A DNA stretch of 12,390 nucleotides from an uncultured Clostridia bacterium (GCA_944382025.1 CALWMQ010000144.1:1-12390); one strand, 5' to 3'; counted from the first letter of the stretch, positions 1 through 7,189 are shown. Program-made: numbers and translations. Notes: generated from the letters alone by a model not told the origin.

Positions 1-1
1 A

Positions 2-442
2 TTGCATATGCGGACACCCGCGGCTTTAGTGGGGATCGGCGCGCCTACCCATTTGTTCCTGCCGGAAGTAGCCCGGGCACTGGGAGGGGTCTGTGTCACC
101 CCGGCAGAGGCGCCGGTAGCCAATGCCCTGGGGGCGGTGGTAGGCCATATTTCGGCCACAGCCCAGACAGAGATCCTGCCAGTAGAGGATGGATCATTGC
201 CTTCCTCAGGGCAGGACGACCCGGAAGGAACCTATATCCTGCGAACGCCGGAGGGAACCCGGCAGGTAACAGGATATCAGGAGGCTGTCCGTCAAGGGAC
301 GCAGCTGGCGCAGAAGGCCGCCGAAGAGGAAGCTCGGAGGCGGGGAGCCAAAGGTCAGTTAGCGGTTACTGTACGGCAGGATGTCCAGAATGCGGCTATC
401 GGATACGTGCCGATACCATGCGGGAGGTCAGCCTGGCAATGA
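2..442 (+). CDS. Hydantoinase/oxoprolinase family protein, C-terminal fragment (5' end outside window)
   Basis: Only the last ~146 codons are in the window; the reading frame enters from the left edge. The segment GIGAPTHLFLPEVARALGG followed by PAEAPVANALGAVVG resembles the C-terminal part of the HyuA/5-oxoprolinase family, ATP-dependent enzymes that open hydantoin or oxoproline-type rings. The substrate cannot be told from this fragment. A Glu/Ala/Arg-rich helix (about residues 93-115) precedes the expected final strand, VTVRQDVQ. After that the frame degenerates (GYVPIPCGRSAWQ, stop 440-442). The -1 frame from about 409 to the TAA at 478-480 reads ADTMREVSLAMKIMVTASGT, which looks like the usual end of this family. 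A frameshift near 395-418 is therefore likely. Family assignment is fairly sure; exact function is not. Confidence 0.68.
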   Translation: MHMRTPAALVGIGAPTHLFLPEVARALGGVCVTPAEAPVANALGAVVGHISATAQTEILPVEDGSLPSSGQDDPEGTYILRTPEGTRQVTGYQEAVRQGTQLAQKAAEEEARRRGAKGQLAVTVRQDVQNAAIGYVPIPCGRSAWQ

Positions 443-597
443 AGATCATGGTGACCGCCTCGGGTACGGCGGGTTTCTAATGCCCTTGTTCGGCAGATGA
501 CGGTAGGAGGCAGGACGGAAAGGCTTTCTTCAGAGTAACGGTTGTCCCCATGGGTGGTGCCCCTGACAGGAAAGCAAAACGGGGTGCGTGTAACGCA

Positions 598-621
598 GTT
601 GGCATCCAACAGATATTTTTT
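598..621 (+). terminator. Weak candidate terminator after the hydantoinase-family gene
   Basis: A short perfect hairpin (GTTGG, loop CAT, CCAAC, at 598-610) is followed after five bases by six T residues (616-621). The stem is only 5 bp and the U-tract is offset, so it is a weak candidate. Nothing else in the 443-761 gap looks like a gene. The rest of the gap holds the promoter of the next gene and an unexplained TTGGCG/CGCCAA inverted repeat (631-636 and 655-660). Confidence 0.3.
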
Positions 622-672
622 GACCGATTATTGGCGATAGAGATTATATAAAAGCGCCAAAAAATTATATAT

Positions 673-701
673 TTAACAAAAATATACGGTATACTTATAA
701 A
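673..701 (+). promoter_or_regulatory. Sigma-A-type promoter of the YcxB-like gene
   Basis: A -35 box TTAACA (673-678) and a -10 box TATAAA (696-701) are separated by exactly 17 bp in a very AT-rich stretch. Transcription would start near 708, leaving a leader of about 50 nt. The Shine-Dalgarno AAGGGAGG (747-754) sits 7 nt before the ATG at 762. Confidence 0.6.
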
Positions 702-761
702 ATCTTTCCGGCTATGGTATCCTGATGATAGGATTGATGCCACAGCAAGGGAGGAAACCGC

Positions 762-1826
762 ATGGAACCCAGGTTTGAAATCACCTTTTTAGCTGATAAA
801 GGCCTGTTTCAGGAATATGGGGAACTGCATATTTCCAAGATCAGGAGCAGTATCCTTTACCTGATTATGGGATTTGTTTGCCTGGTTTGTGCGGGAGCGT
901 TGTTTTTCCAATCGGTCATATCTCCGGATCCGCTGGATTCCCCGTCTTTTTTCTTCCTGTTTATGGGCCTGTTTTTTGTGATATACGGGCTGTTTTATGG
1001 GAAATTCCTTGGGTCAGTTATGTTTAAAAATGGGGATCGGACCTTTGCGGGTCAGCCAATGGTATACCGCTTTGATGACGGATATTTTTATGCGCTTTCC
1101 AGACTGCAGACCTCTACCATACGCTATGAGGCTATTATGGAGGTGGTGGAGAGCGAGAAGATCTTTGCCATGTATGTAGGCCAGGGCGCCGCGCTTCTGA
1201 TGCCTAAGGATGGGTTTACTTTGGGTTCCGCTGACCAGTTCCGGGAATTTATCGCGGCGCGTACCGGGAAGCCGGTCAGGTTTATTTCGGTGAAAAAGCG
1301 GGTGTATTACCGGATAGCGGGTTTGATTGCGGCGGGACTGATTGTTGTGGCCGATGTGGCGGGGCCCATTTTATACGCCGGCTATTTGCGAAATGCCCCA
1401 TCTACCCTTACTGTGGGGAATTACGCGATTACGGTCACAGGCGGTTTTTACCGGAATGAAGAAAGTGACTATGACTTGGAGATATACTGGGAGGAAGGCA
1501 TTGGGCTCCTGGCGTGCTATTACAGCCAGGAAGACATGGAGTATTTCTGCGGTAAGCAGAATTCCACAGAGGAATATTTAAAAGAGTTTGTACAGACAGT
1601 ACAAAGCGTGGAGCGGCCGGAATATGGAACTCTGCCCAACGGTACGACGTATTCCGCCCATTACTGGTCGGATGAAGAGGGAAATGAGTATTTTTACGTA
1701 AACTGCCTGTATGAGGATGGGGAGCGGGGAGGATATTGGCTGACGGAAGTATATTGCCTCAGGGAAAGCCGGGAGCAGTATGAGGAGAGATTTATGACCT
1801 GGGCGAATTCGGTAGTCGTCCAGTAG
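762..1826 (+). CDS. YcxB-like membrane protein with C-terminal extracytoplasmic domain
   Basis: This 354-residue protein has three likely membrane segments: about 29-51, 61-82 and 183-207. Between the second and third lies a region (about 95-175) resembling the YcxB-like C-terminal domain: a VYRFDDGYFYAL strand, an IRYEAIMEVVESEKIFAMYV stretch and LLMPKDGF, then a short helix ending EFIAART. YcxB-family function is not known. The last ~145 residues are acidic and rich in Tyr and Glu with no motif I recognise; topology suggests they may face outward. The start is supported by an AAGGGAGG Shine-Dalgarno 7 nt upstream. The gene appears monocistronic with its own promoter, and the next gene is on the opposite strand. 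The membrane nature is secure, the YcxB match moderate, the role unknown. Confidence 0.72.
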   Translation: MEPRFEITFLADKGLFQEYGELHISKIRSSILYLIMGFVCLVCAGALFFQSVISPDPLDSPSFFFLFMGLFFVIYGLFYGKFLGSVMFKNGDRTFAGQPMVYRFDDGYFYALSRLQTSTIRYEAIMEVVESEKIFAMYVGQGAALLMPKDGFTLGSADQFREFIAARTGKPVRFISVKKRVYYRIAGLIAAGLIVVADVAGPILYAGYLRNAPSTLTVGNYAITVTGGFYRNEESDYDLEIYWEEGIGLLACYYSQEDMEYFCGKQNSTEEYLKEFVQTVQSVERPEYGTLPNGTTYSAHYWSDEEGNEYFYVNCLYEDGERGGYWLTEVYCLRESREQYEERFMTWANSVVVQ

Positions 1827-1856
1827 AGGAAAGGGCCGGCAGGCCGTATCATTCCG

Positions 1857-1920
1857 AAAAAAATCCCCCCATAGGGCGGATCCAGCCAGACCGGATGGAT
1901 TCTGTCCATATGGGGGGATT
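1857..1920 (-). terminator. Strong intrinsic terminator of the 77-residue hypothetical gene
   Basis: Two perfect 12-base inverted arms (AATCCCCCCATA at 1862-1873 and its complement at 1909-1920) flank a loop that can form a further GGATCCA/TGGATTC helix. Read on -, the stem runs into seven T residues (1857-1863). That polarity fits termination of the gene ending at 1964. On + the hairpin lacks a U-tract but lies 36 nt after the YcxB-like gene, so it may partly serve that gene too. Confidence 0.82.
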
Positions 1921-1963
1921 CGGTTTGCCCAGAGGTTTTTACCGGCAGGGTGGGTTCAGGGAG

Positions 1964-2197
1964 TTAGGCCTGCTCTTCCTGCCATTTTTGGGCGTTTGCT
2001 TTGGAGATAGCTTTAATAGAGGGATCAGGGTAGGGAGACGCTTCTCCGCCGATACCATAGAGGAAATAAAACCCGTCAGGGGTCTGATAGAGTTTTTCCT
2101 CGTACCCAGCCGGATCGCCATAGTAGCTGAAGGCGCGGCTGGCTACCAATTGGGCGGTATCGGTATTGTATTCCTTTTTGCGAATGATTTTTTTCAT
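1964..2197 (-). CDS. Small conserved hypothetical protein (77 aa)
   Basis: The 77-residue product begins MKKIIRKKEYNTDTAQLVAS and contains YEEKLYQTPDGFYFLYGIGG, ending in a helix around AQKWQEEQA. From memory this pattern (a basic start, a DTDTA-like motif, a tyrosine-rich middle with FFLYG.GG, an A..W.EE tail) recurs in small Clostridia proteins of unknown function. I cannot assign a role and no catalytic motif is visible. The frame stays open upstream to 2710 but would run into the XpaC gene on the other strand. The start at 2197 is preferred because of GGAAAG (2206-2211) 8 nt upstream and the recognisable N-terminus. It has its own promoter and a strong terminator, so it is probably a single-gene unit with a ~147-nt GC-rich 5' leader. 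Confidence 0.75.
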   Translation of the reverse strand: MKKIIRKKEYNTDTAQLVASRAFSYYGDPAGYEEKLYQTPDGFYFLYGIGGEASPYPDPSIKAISKANAQKWQEEQA

Positions 2198-2350
2198 GGC
2201 ACACACTTTCCTTTCCAGGCCCAGCCCAAAGGTGCTTAGGGGCCTAACTGCGGTATGGATGTTGGCGCCTTTCGGGAACCCGGTGGGAGGAATAGGGGGC
2301 GGCCGCCAACGTTCCGCCGGCCGGGAGACAGGAACGGATTCCCTGTCCAT

Positions 2351-2379
2351 ATTGTAAAGCATTTCGCAAAGAAATGCAA
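2351..2379 (-). promoter_or_regulatory. Candidate promoter of the 77-residue hypothetical
   Basis: On - there is a -10 box TACAAT (2351-2356) and a weak -35 box TTGCAT (2374-2379) with a 17-bp spacer, in an AT-rich stretch. The start would be near 2344, giving a long 5' leader whose first bases form a GACAGGAA/TTCC(C)TGTC hairpin (2327-2347, one bulge). Confidence 0.45.
2359..2377. repeat. Inverted repeat inside the promoter spacer (candidate operator)
   Basis: GCATTTC (2359-2365), five bases, then GAAATGC (2371-2377) form a perfect 7-bp dyad. It occupies nearly all of the spacer between the -10 and -35 boxes of the leftward promoter. A regulator bound here would block that promoter and lies about 70 bp from the rightward one. 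No regulator gene is in the window, so operator function is inference. Confidence 0.4.
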
Positions 2380-2422
2380 CAAAAATATGGAAATAATTGG
2401 ATAATGCTTTTAACGGGTTCTT

Positions 2423-2450
2423 CAAGCGGAATACGGTTTTTTCCCGCTTG
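2423..2450. repeat. Inverted repeat overlapping the -35 of the XpaC promoter
   Basis: CAAGCGG (2423-2429) and CCGCTTG (2444-2450) are perfect 7-bp complements with a 14-base interval. The right arm overlaps the first bases of the -35 box at 2448-2453, so it may be an operator. The + side has T residues within the loop, not after the stem, so it does not look like a terminator. Confidence 0.35.
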
Positions 2451-2476
2451 TATGGGGAATGCGAATACAGTATAAT
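2448..2476 (+). promoter_or_regulatory. Promoter of the XpaC-family gene
   Basis: A perfect -10 box TATAAT (2471-2476) has a weak -35 box TTGTAT (2448-2453) 17 bp upstream. Transcription would begin near 2483. That excludes the in-frame ATG at 2459 as a start and supports the ATG at 2516. Confidence 0.6.
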
Positions 2477-2515
2477 AAAAGGGTACAAGACTGTCCCGAA
2501 AGGCAGGGAAGGGTT

Positions 2516-3679
2516 ATGAATGAAAACGATTTTCTCCGGGAGATCGGCCGTCAAATCCAGGAGTCGTTCCAAAAGGCAGTGTATTCCCAGGAATTCCATG
2601 GTATCAAGGTCACTATTCAGAATACAGCCAGAGAGATCAAAACCGCTTTCCAGGCCGGGTTCCCGCCGGGAGAAGAGGGGAGCCCTGTCGGCCAGCCGCA
2701 TCCTTTCCAATCTCCCTTAACTGCGGAGCCTGCTGACATATCAAAAAGCCAGCAGGAGAAAATTCCCGGCAATATGGCGGCCGTACTGACCACCGTATTT
2801 GGTGCCCTGGGTATGGGGCTGGTTTTTGCGGGCGCGTTGGCGGGCGGTATATCGGCCCTGACCAATGGTCGGCTGGAGTTCCTGGCAGAGGTGGCCCTGG
2901 GGATTTTTACGCCGCTGCTGCTGATCAGCGGGGGGCTGCTGTTCTGGGGAGGCTATCTCCGCCGTCGTGTGAAACGGTACCGCTTGTACCGTGATCAGCT
3001 GAAGGGGCGCAATTTTTGTCCTTTGCAGGTGTTGGCATCCGCTGTAGGGCGGTCTCCCAGCTTTGTCGCCCGGGACCTCCGCAGGATGATACGCTTGGGA
3101 CTGTTTCCGGACGCCCATGTGGATGATGAAAATACCTGTTTGATGCTGGATTTTGAGACATACCAGCTGTACCAGCAGGCAAAGCTGCGGCAGCAGGAGG
3201 CTTTGCGGGAGGAGCAGGAACCGCCGCAGGATGAGCTGGGGGCGGTGGTAGCCCAGGGACGGCGTACCCTGGCGGAAATCCGGGCCTGTAACGATGCCTT
3301 GCCGGGAGAGGAGATTTCCCGGAAGCTGGACCGGCTGGAAGCGGCGGCGGGAGCGATTTTCGATTATGTGAAACAGCATCCGGAAAAGCTGCCGGGGATC
3401 CGCCGTTTGATGAATTATTACCTGCCGACCACTCTGAAGCTGCTGGAAGCCTATCAACGGTTCCACCAGCAGCGGGTAGGAGGCAGGCAGATGCAGAAAA
3501 CCAAGGCGGAAATCGAAGCCACCCTGGACACGATCAGCCAGGCGTTTGAAAATCTGCTGGATACCCTGATGCAGGATGATGTTCTGGATGTAGCCACGGA
3601 TATTTCGGTGATGAAGAGCATGATGGAGCAGGAGGGACTTACAGGGGGATTCGGCAAAGACAAGGAAAATACCCCTTAA
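2516..3679 (+). CDS. XpaC-family (5-bromo-4-chloroindolyl phosphate hydrolysis) membrane protein
   Basis: The 387-residue product has a polar N-terminus, two membrane helices (about 88-113 and 124-147), a basic stop-transfer stretch (LRRRVKRYR), then a small helical, probably winged-helix-like domain at about 160-215 (VGRSPSFVARDLRRMIRLGLFPDA). A Gln/Glu-rich linker leads to the XpaC core at about 240-376, containing YYLPTTLKLLEAY, ATLDTISQAFENLLDTL and DVATDISVMKSMMEQEGL, which are hallmarks of the family. XpaC was named from hydrolysis of the X-phosphate dye, but its true biochemical role is unclear; homologues often neighbour TelA-type toxic-anion-resistance genes, absent here. The start at 2516 is preferred to 2459 because a TATAAT box lies between them and AGGGAAGGG immediately precedes it. 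It looks monocistronic. Confidence 0.85.
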   Translation: MNENDFLREIGRQIQESFQKAVYSQEFHGIKVTIQNTAREIKTAFQAGFPPGEEGSPVGQPHPFQSPLTAEPADISKSQQEKIPGNMAAVLTTVFGALGMGLVFAGALAGGISALTNGRLEFLAEVALGIFTPLLLISGGLLFWGGYLRRRVKRYRLYRDQLKGRNFCPLQVLASAVGRSPSFVARDLRRMIRLGLFPDAHVDDENTCLMLDFETYQLYQQAKLRQQEALREEQEPPQDELGAVVAQGRRTLAEIRACNDALPGEEISRKLDRLEAAAGAIFDYVKQHPEKLPGIRRLMNYYLPTTLKLLEAYQRFHQQRVGGRQMQKTKAEIEATLDTISQAFENLLDTLMQDDVLDVATDISVMKSMMEQEGLTGGFGKDKENTP

Positions 3680-3714
3680 GACGGCTGCCCCAGAGAAAAG
3701 ATCGTCAGAGGACA

Positions 3715-3763
3715 GAAAAAAGCGGTATCCTTGAGGAGAAACCCCTCCAAGGATGCCGCTTTT
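3715..3763. terminator. Bidirectional intrinsic terminator between convergent genes
   Basis: A 12-bp stem (GCGGTATCCTTG, pairing with CAAGGATGCCGC through one G-U) is flanked by a run of As on the left (3716-3721) and Ts on the right (3760-3763). It can stop transcription of the XpaC gene from the left and the PAP2 gene from the right. It lies 36 nt after the XpaC stop and 65 nt from the PAP2 stop. Confidence 0.85.
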
Positions 3764-3827
3764 AAGTCAATTCTTATTTAGTCAGAGCTGAGGGGGAAAG
3801 ATGATGGGCAGTCCGGCGTGAGGATAA

Positions 3828-4538
3828 TCAGGCAACAGGCGGTTGGTCGCTGCTGTAGGCAAGATCTTTTTTACGGGAGGTCAGGGCGCGAACAAGATGC
3901 GACCGGAGCCCGGAACGGAAGAAGACAAGGTAGAGGATAGCCTCCAGCACTAAGGCGAGGAACACGTCCAGTACGGAATGCTGTTTGATGAGCACGGTGG
4001 AAGCGCATACCAGAATGGTAACCACCAGAGATATGCCTTTGAACCAGCGGCGGTTTTTAAAGTATTTGGAACGACACAGGCCGATATGGACAGCCAGCTG
4101 GTTGAGCACATGGATACTTGGCAGACAGTTGGTATTGGTATCGTTAGCGTAAATGACATTTCGGATAAAGAGGCTGAAAGGATCGGTACTGGTGATATGA
4201 GGGCGGAGGGGTTGGCCGTGGGGGAAGATGGCATACAAGGCCACGGCGATACCCATACCGGCGCAAAGCAGCAGTATGGTAGGGACAAAGACTTTCTTGT
4301 CCCAAACGCAGAGAAAAATCAATCCCGCGCCGACATAAAAGAACCAGAAGACATAGGGGATGACAAATACCGGCACAAAAGGCAGCAGGTAATCCAACCG
4401 GCAGGAGATCCAATATTGAGGCACGACGACCTGTTCCAGCAGATTGAATATAGAGGTAAGGAAGAAGAAAAGGAGGAACAGGAAGGCATGTCGATAATTA
4501 TGCAGGAGGCTTCGGAGGGGCGGCTTTGAAGGAATCAT
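3828..4538 (-). CDS. PAP2-family integral membrane phosphatase
   Basis: The 236-residue protein has about five to six membrane segments (about 17-36, 51-79, 83-105, 166-184, 188-207). Between them are PAP2 signatures: CLPSIHV with His143, corresponding to the PSGH motif, and STVLIKQHSVLD with His187 and Asp191, corresponding to the SR(x5)HxxxD motif. The usual Arg is replaced by Thr, as I recall in Aur1/inositolphosphotransferase-like PAP2 branches. PAP2 enzymes at the membrane dephosphorylate lipid phosphates or undecaprenyl pyrophosphate, or transfer phospho-headgroups; the substrate here is not determined. The start has GGGAG 8 nt upstream. A basic tail (about 209-224) should be cytoplasmic. 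It follows pheA on the same strand but has its own promoter in the gap. Confidence 0.8.
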   Translation of the reverse strand: MIPSKPPLRSLLHNYRHAFLFLLFFFLTSIFNLLEQVVVPQYWISCRLDYLLPFVPVFVIPYVFWFFYVGAGLIFLCVWDKKVFVPTILLLCAGMGIAVALYAIFPHGQPLRPHITSTDPFSLFIRNVIYANDTNTNCLPSIHVLNQLAVHIGLCRSKYFKNRRWFKGISLVVTILVCASTVLIKQHSVLDVFLALVLEAILYLVFFRSGLRSHLVRALTSRKKDLAYSSDQPPVA

Positions 4539-4613
4539 GATATTTTCTCCCGAATCGGTGGAGTACCTGGCGTTGACGGCTTAGGCACCCATGTTGGATT
4601 TGCTTACAATCCC

Positions 4614-4642
4614 AGTATACTCCTGCGTTTGGGACAAAACAA
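4614..4642 (-). promoter_or_regulatory. Candidate promoter of the PAP2 gene
   Basis: On - a -35 box TTGTTT (4637-4642) and a -10 box TATACT (4614-4619) are 17 bp apart. The predicted start is near 4607, about 70 nt before the ATG. It separates the PAP2 gene from the pheA end at 4746. Confidence 0.5.
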
Positions 4643-4745
4643 CCAGGTTAATAGAAGATTCAGGATTTCTTAAGAGGTTACGGGCACCGAAAGGGATCAG
4701 AGGAAAAGCCCGGTAACAGTCAGCCGCCGATGGAAAGGTGAAGGG

Positions 4746-5909
4746 TCATGACCGGCGGATATCCAGTTCACGGTAATTGCCCAGGAAGGAGAACACCGGC
4801 ATTTCTTCCGACAGGGCGCAGAGCAGATCCACCGTAGCGGGGTTCTGGAGGCTGCCCACAAAATCCAGATAGAAAATATACTCAAATCCGCCGCTGCGTT
4901 GAGGGCGGCTTTCAATTTTGGTCAAATTCAACCCTTCCATGGCGAAGCGGGCCAGAACACGGTACAGGGAACCGGTCACATGGGGCAGAGTAAAGATCAA
5001 ACTGATTTTATCGGCATCCTGGGGGATGGTGAGCTGGGAGGAAATAGCGATAAAACGGGTGGAATTATCGTATACCGTTTGAATATTATCATCGAGTATA
5101 TCTAATTTGTATAAATCGGCGGCGGTTTTAGAAGCGACAGCGGCAATAGTGGGGTCTGCGGCCAGGGAAACCATTTCCGCGGCGGCAGCCGTATTGCTGT
5201 ATTGCCGGGGTTCCAAATGATGGGCTTTGATGTAGTCGGCACATTGTTCCAAGGCCTGATGATGGGAATAAACCGCCGTGATGTTGGAGAGGCGGGTGCC
5301 AGGGATACCCAAAAGGCAATGATGGATAGGGATTTCCGCGGCGGCGGCGATGGTAAAGCGATGGGCCAGGATCAGGTCGTACACCTCGTTGACCGATCCG
5401 GCGGAGGAGTTCTCAACCGGTATCACCCCATAATCCGCCTCTCCTTTTTCAACGGCGGAAAACACATCGGAAAAGGCGTGGACAAAATGGGGCAGGGGGG
5501 CGCCGGGGAACATACGGAGGGCAGCCTCATGGGCATAGGCACCGGGACGTCCAGCGCAGACTACACGGGCCTGAGACGGGGGCAGGAGCCGGTTTTGGGC
5601 AAGCCGGATTTGTTGCCGGAGCGCCTGTCCCGCCGCCATCCGTCGGTGCTGCAGGCCCCGGGATACGTCCATGGCGGCAGCGAAAACCAGTGCGGCGGCC
5701 TCACCGTATCCATGGGGGGCCTCTTGGCGGACCCGGGTCAATATTTCGTCTTCCCGCTGTTGGTTGAGCACCGGCAGCCCCCGGGCCGCCTTATAGTCAG
5801 CGACCTCCAGGGAGCAGTCCAGGCGCCGGCACAGCAAGTCTAACAGCTGCCGGTCAATGCCGTCAATGTCCCGGCGGATATCACTGAGATCCCGAGGTTC
5901 GGATGCCAT
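4746..5909 (-). CDS. pheA: Bifunctional chorismate mutase / prephenate dehydratase (P-protein)
   Basis: It converts chorismate to prephenate and then to phenylpyruvate, the committed route to Phe, in the cytoplasm. Residues ~5-90 are an AroQ-type mutase: Arg12, Arg29, Lys40, Arg52, Glu53 and Gln87 line up with the E. coli active-site set. The dehydratase domain (~115-295) carries AGRPGAYAHEAA, PVENSSAGSV and the catalytic TRF (284-286). An ACT domain (~302-384) has TGSL and ESRP (333-336), the motifs that bind Phe for feedback inhibition, so the enzyme is probably Phe-inhibited. At 387 residues it has the usual length of the fused form. The start at 5909 has GGAGG (5920-5924) 10 nt upstream. 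It is the last gene of the aro cluster, separated from aroC by 173 bp containing a likely internal promoter. No clear terminator follows it. Confidence 0.96.
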   Translation of the reverse strand: MASEPRDLSDIRRDIDGIDRQLLDLLCRRLDCSLEVADYKAARGLPVLNQQREDEILTRVRQEAPHGYGEAAALVFAAAMDVSRGLQHRRMAAGQALRQQIRLAQNRLLPPSQARVVCAGRPGAYAHEAALRMFPGAPLPHFVHAFSDVFSAVEKGEADYGVIPVENSSAGSVNEVYDLILAHRFTIAAAAEIPIHHCLLGIPGTRLSNITAVYSHHQALEQCADYIKAHHLEPRQYSNTAAAAEMVSLAADPTIAAVASKTAADLYKLDILDDNIQTVYDNSTRFIAISSQLTIPQDADKISLIFTLPHVTGSLYRVLARFAMEGLNLTKIESRPQRSGGFEYIFYLDFVGSLQNPATVDLLCALSEEMPVFSFLGNYRELDIRRS

Positions 5910-5950
5910 AAAAACCAGTCCTCCATTACAAATAGTATAAATAAGTACAA

Positions 5951-5959
5951 ATTATACCA
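5951..5959 (-). promoter_or_regulatory. Candidate internal promoter for pheA (extended -10)
   Basis: On - the AT-rich gap contains TGGTATAAT: a perfect -10 TATAAT (5951-5956) preceded by the TGN extension (5957-5959). No convincing -35 is present, as is tolerated with an extended -10. The start would be near 5944, about 35 nt before the pheA ATG. This would let pheA be transcribed without passing the aroF attenuator. Confidence 0.5.
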
Positions 5960-6082
5960 AATATCCATAAAATATCGCAGCGGGACACAGCGGAAAGAAT
6001 CGGAACGGTTGTACAGATCCGGTAATCAGAGTGGGCGCCTGGCCCTGACGCGGGGAGCGGAGAAATGTGCGGTCAGTTCAGG

Positions 6083-7189
6083 TTACCGATATCCATCCCG
6101 TTCCAGCAACAGATCCAGCAGGCCAAAAGCCAACGCGGCTTCCACCACCGGCAGGGCGCGGGGGACAATACAGGGATCGTGCCGCCCCTTGATCACCAGG
6201 GTATCGTTTTCCCCTGTGGCCAGATTGACTGTTGGCTGGGGCAAACCGATAGAAGCGGTAGGTTTTACCGCCACCCTGACAATCAAGGGCATACCGTTGG
6301 TGATGCCGCCCAGAACTCCCCCATTATGGTTGCTGGCGCAGGTAAATCCCTGACCGGATACCCGCATGGAATCGTTGGCCTGACTGCCCCTCAGGGCGGC
6401 AATGGCGAAACCATCGCCGAATTCCACCCCTTTAACGGCGGGGATAGCGAACAGCAGGGAAGCCAGCCGATTTTCCACTCCATCGAACATGGGGGAGCCT
6501 ATCCCGGCGGGGAGGCCTACAGCGGCAGCCTCTATCAGTCCGCCGACGCTGTCGGCGGCCAGACGGGCTTCTTCCACCGCGGAACGCATAAAGGGCTCGG
6601 CTTTTTTATTCAGCAGGGAGAAGGGAACGGCGGACAGGGCTTCCAGCTGTTGGGGTGTCAGGGAAACAGGATGAAAAGGGGTATCATCCACCCCGGCGAT
6701 GCGATAAATATGGCCACCGACCGTAATCCCACGGCGGCGGAGGATCTGCCTGCATACCGTACCGGCGAATACCAGGGGTGCGGTCAGACGGCCGCTGAAA
6801 TGGCCGCCGCCCCGGATATCGTTGAAGCCCTTGTAGCGGATATAGCCGGAATAGTCGGCATGGCTGGGCCTGGGAAGAGCCGTCAGGTTGCCGTAATCCC
6901 CGGAACGCTGGTTTTCATTGACGATTTCAATGGCCAGGGGAGCGCCGGTTGTGTGCGGCACCCCATCCGGTCCGGGTAGGGTACCGGAGAGGATCCGGGG
7001 CGTATCGCTTTCCACACGCTTGGTGGAGGTCTGATCCCGGCCGGGAGCCCGACGAGCCATCTGGGTACGGATTTCCTCCAGATCAAGGGGTTCCCCGGCC
7101 GGGAGCCCGTCCAGCACACAGCCGATAGCCGGGCCATGGCTTTCGCCGAAGATGGACAGGCGCAAAGCGTTTCCGAACTCCGAAGACAT
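6083..7189 (-). CDS. aroC: Chorismate synthase
   Basis: It catalyses the last common step, EPSP to chorismate, using reduced FMN. From the chosen start the protein is 368 residues, normal for the family. Diagnostic segments occur in order: IFGESHGPAIG near the N-terminus, RRAPGRDQTSTKRVESD, GDYGN and YSGYIRYKGFNDIRGGGHFS, then HNGGVLGGITNGMPLIVRVA, and GRHDPCIVPRALPVVEA near the end. The frame is open further upstream, but GGGAGG (7198-7203) sits 8 nt before the ATG at 7189 and only 2 nt before the alternative ATG at 7195, so 7189 is preferred. Its first 107 bases overlap the extended 3' end of aroA in another frame, suggesting translational coupling. Confidence 0.96.
   Translation of the reverse strand: MSSEFGNALRLSIFGESHGPAIGCVLDGLPAGEPLDLEEIRTQMARRAPGRDQTSTKRVESDTPRILSGTLPGPDGVPHTTGAPLAIEIVNENQRSGDYGNLTALPRPSHADYSGYIRYKGFNDIRGGGHFSGRLTAPLVFAGTVCRQILRRRGITVGGHIYRIAGVDDTPFHPVSLTPQQLEALSAVPFSLLNKKAEPFMRSAVEEARLAADSVGGLIEAAAVGLPAGIGSPMFDGVENRLASLLFAIPAVKGVEFGDGFAIAALRGSQANDSMRVSGQGFTCASNHNGGVLGGITNGMPLIVRVAVKPTASIGLPQPTVNLATGENDTLVIKGRHDPCIVPRALPVVEAALAFGLLDLLLERDGYR

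Noticed and set aside
477..743. 88-codon open frame on - in the first gap
   Set aside because: It crosses the promoter of the YcxB-like gene, lacks a ribosome binding site and has no recognisable features.
2459..2515. Upstream ATG start for the XpaC gene
   Set aside because: The TATAAT box at 2471-2476 lies downstream of it, and the better ribosome binding site precedes 2516.
2198..2710. N-terminal extension of the 77-residue protein to 2710
   Set aside because: It would overlap the XpaC gene and both promoters, and the recognisable protein starts at 2197 behind a ribosome binding site.
4678..4716. Terminator after pheA
   Set aside because: TTACGGGC and GCCCGGTAA can pair with a bulge, but the loop is long (22 bases) and no U-tract follows on -.
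5910..6082. Second Phe leader peptide before pheA
   Set aside because: The short transcript expected from the internal promoter holds no start codon followed by Phe codons and no terminator.
6065..6979. 304-codon open frame on + opposite aroC
   Set aside because: It mirrors a fully conserved chorismate synthase; its Gly/Gln-rich translation is typical of an antisense shadow.
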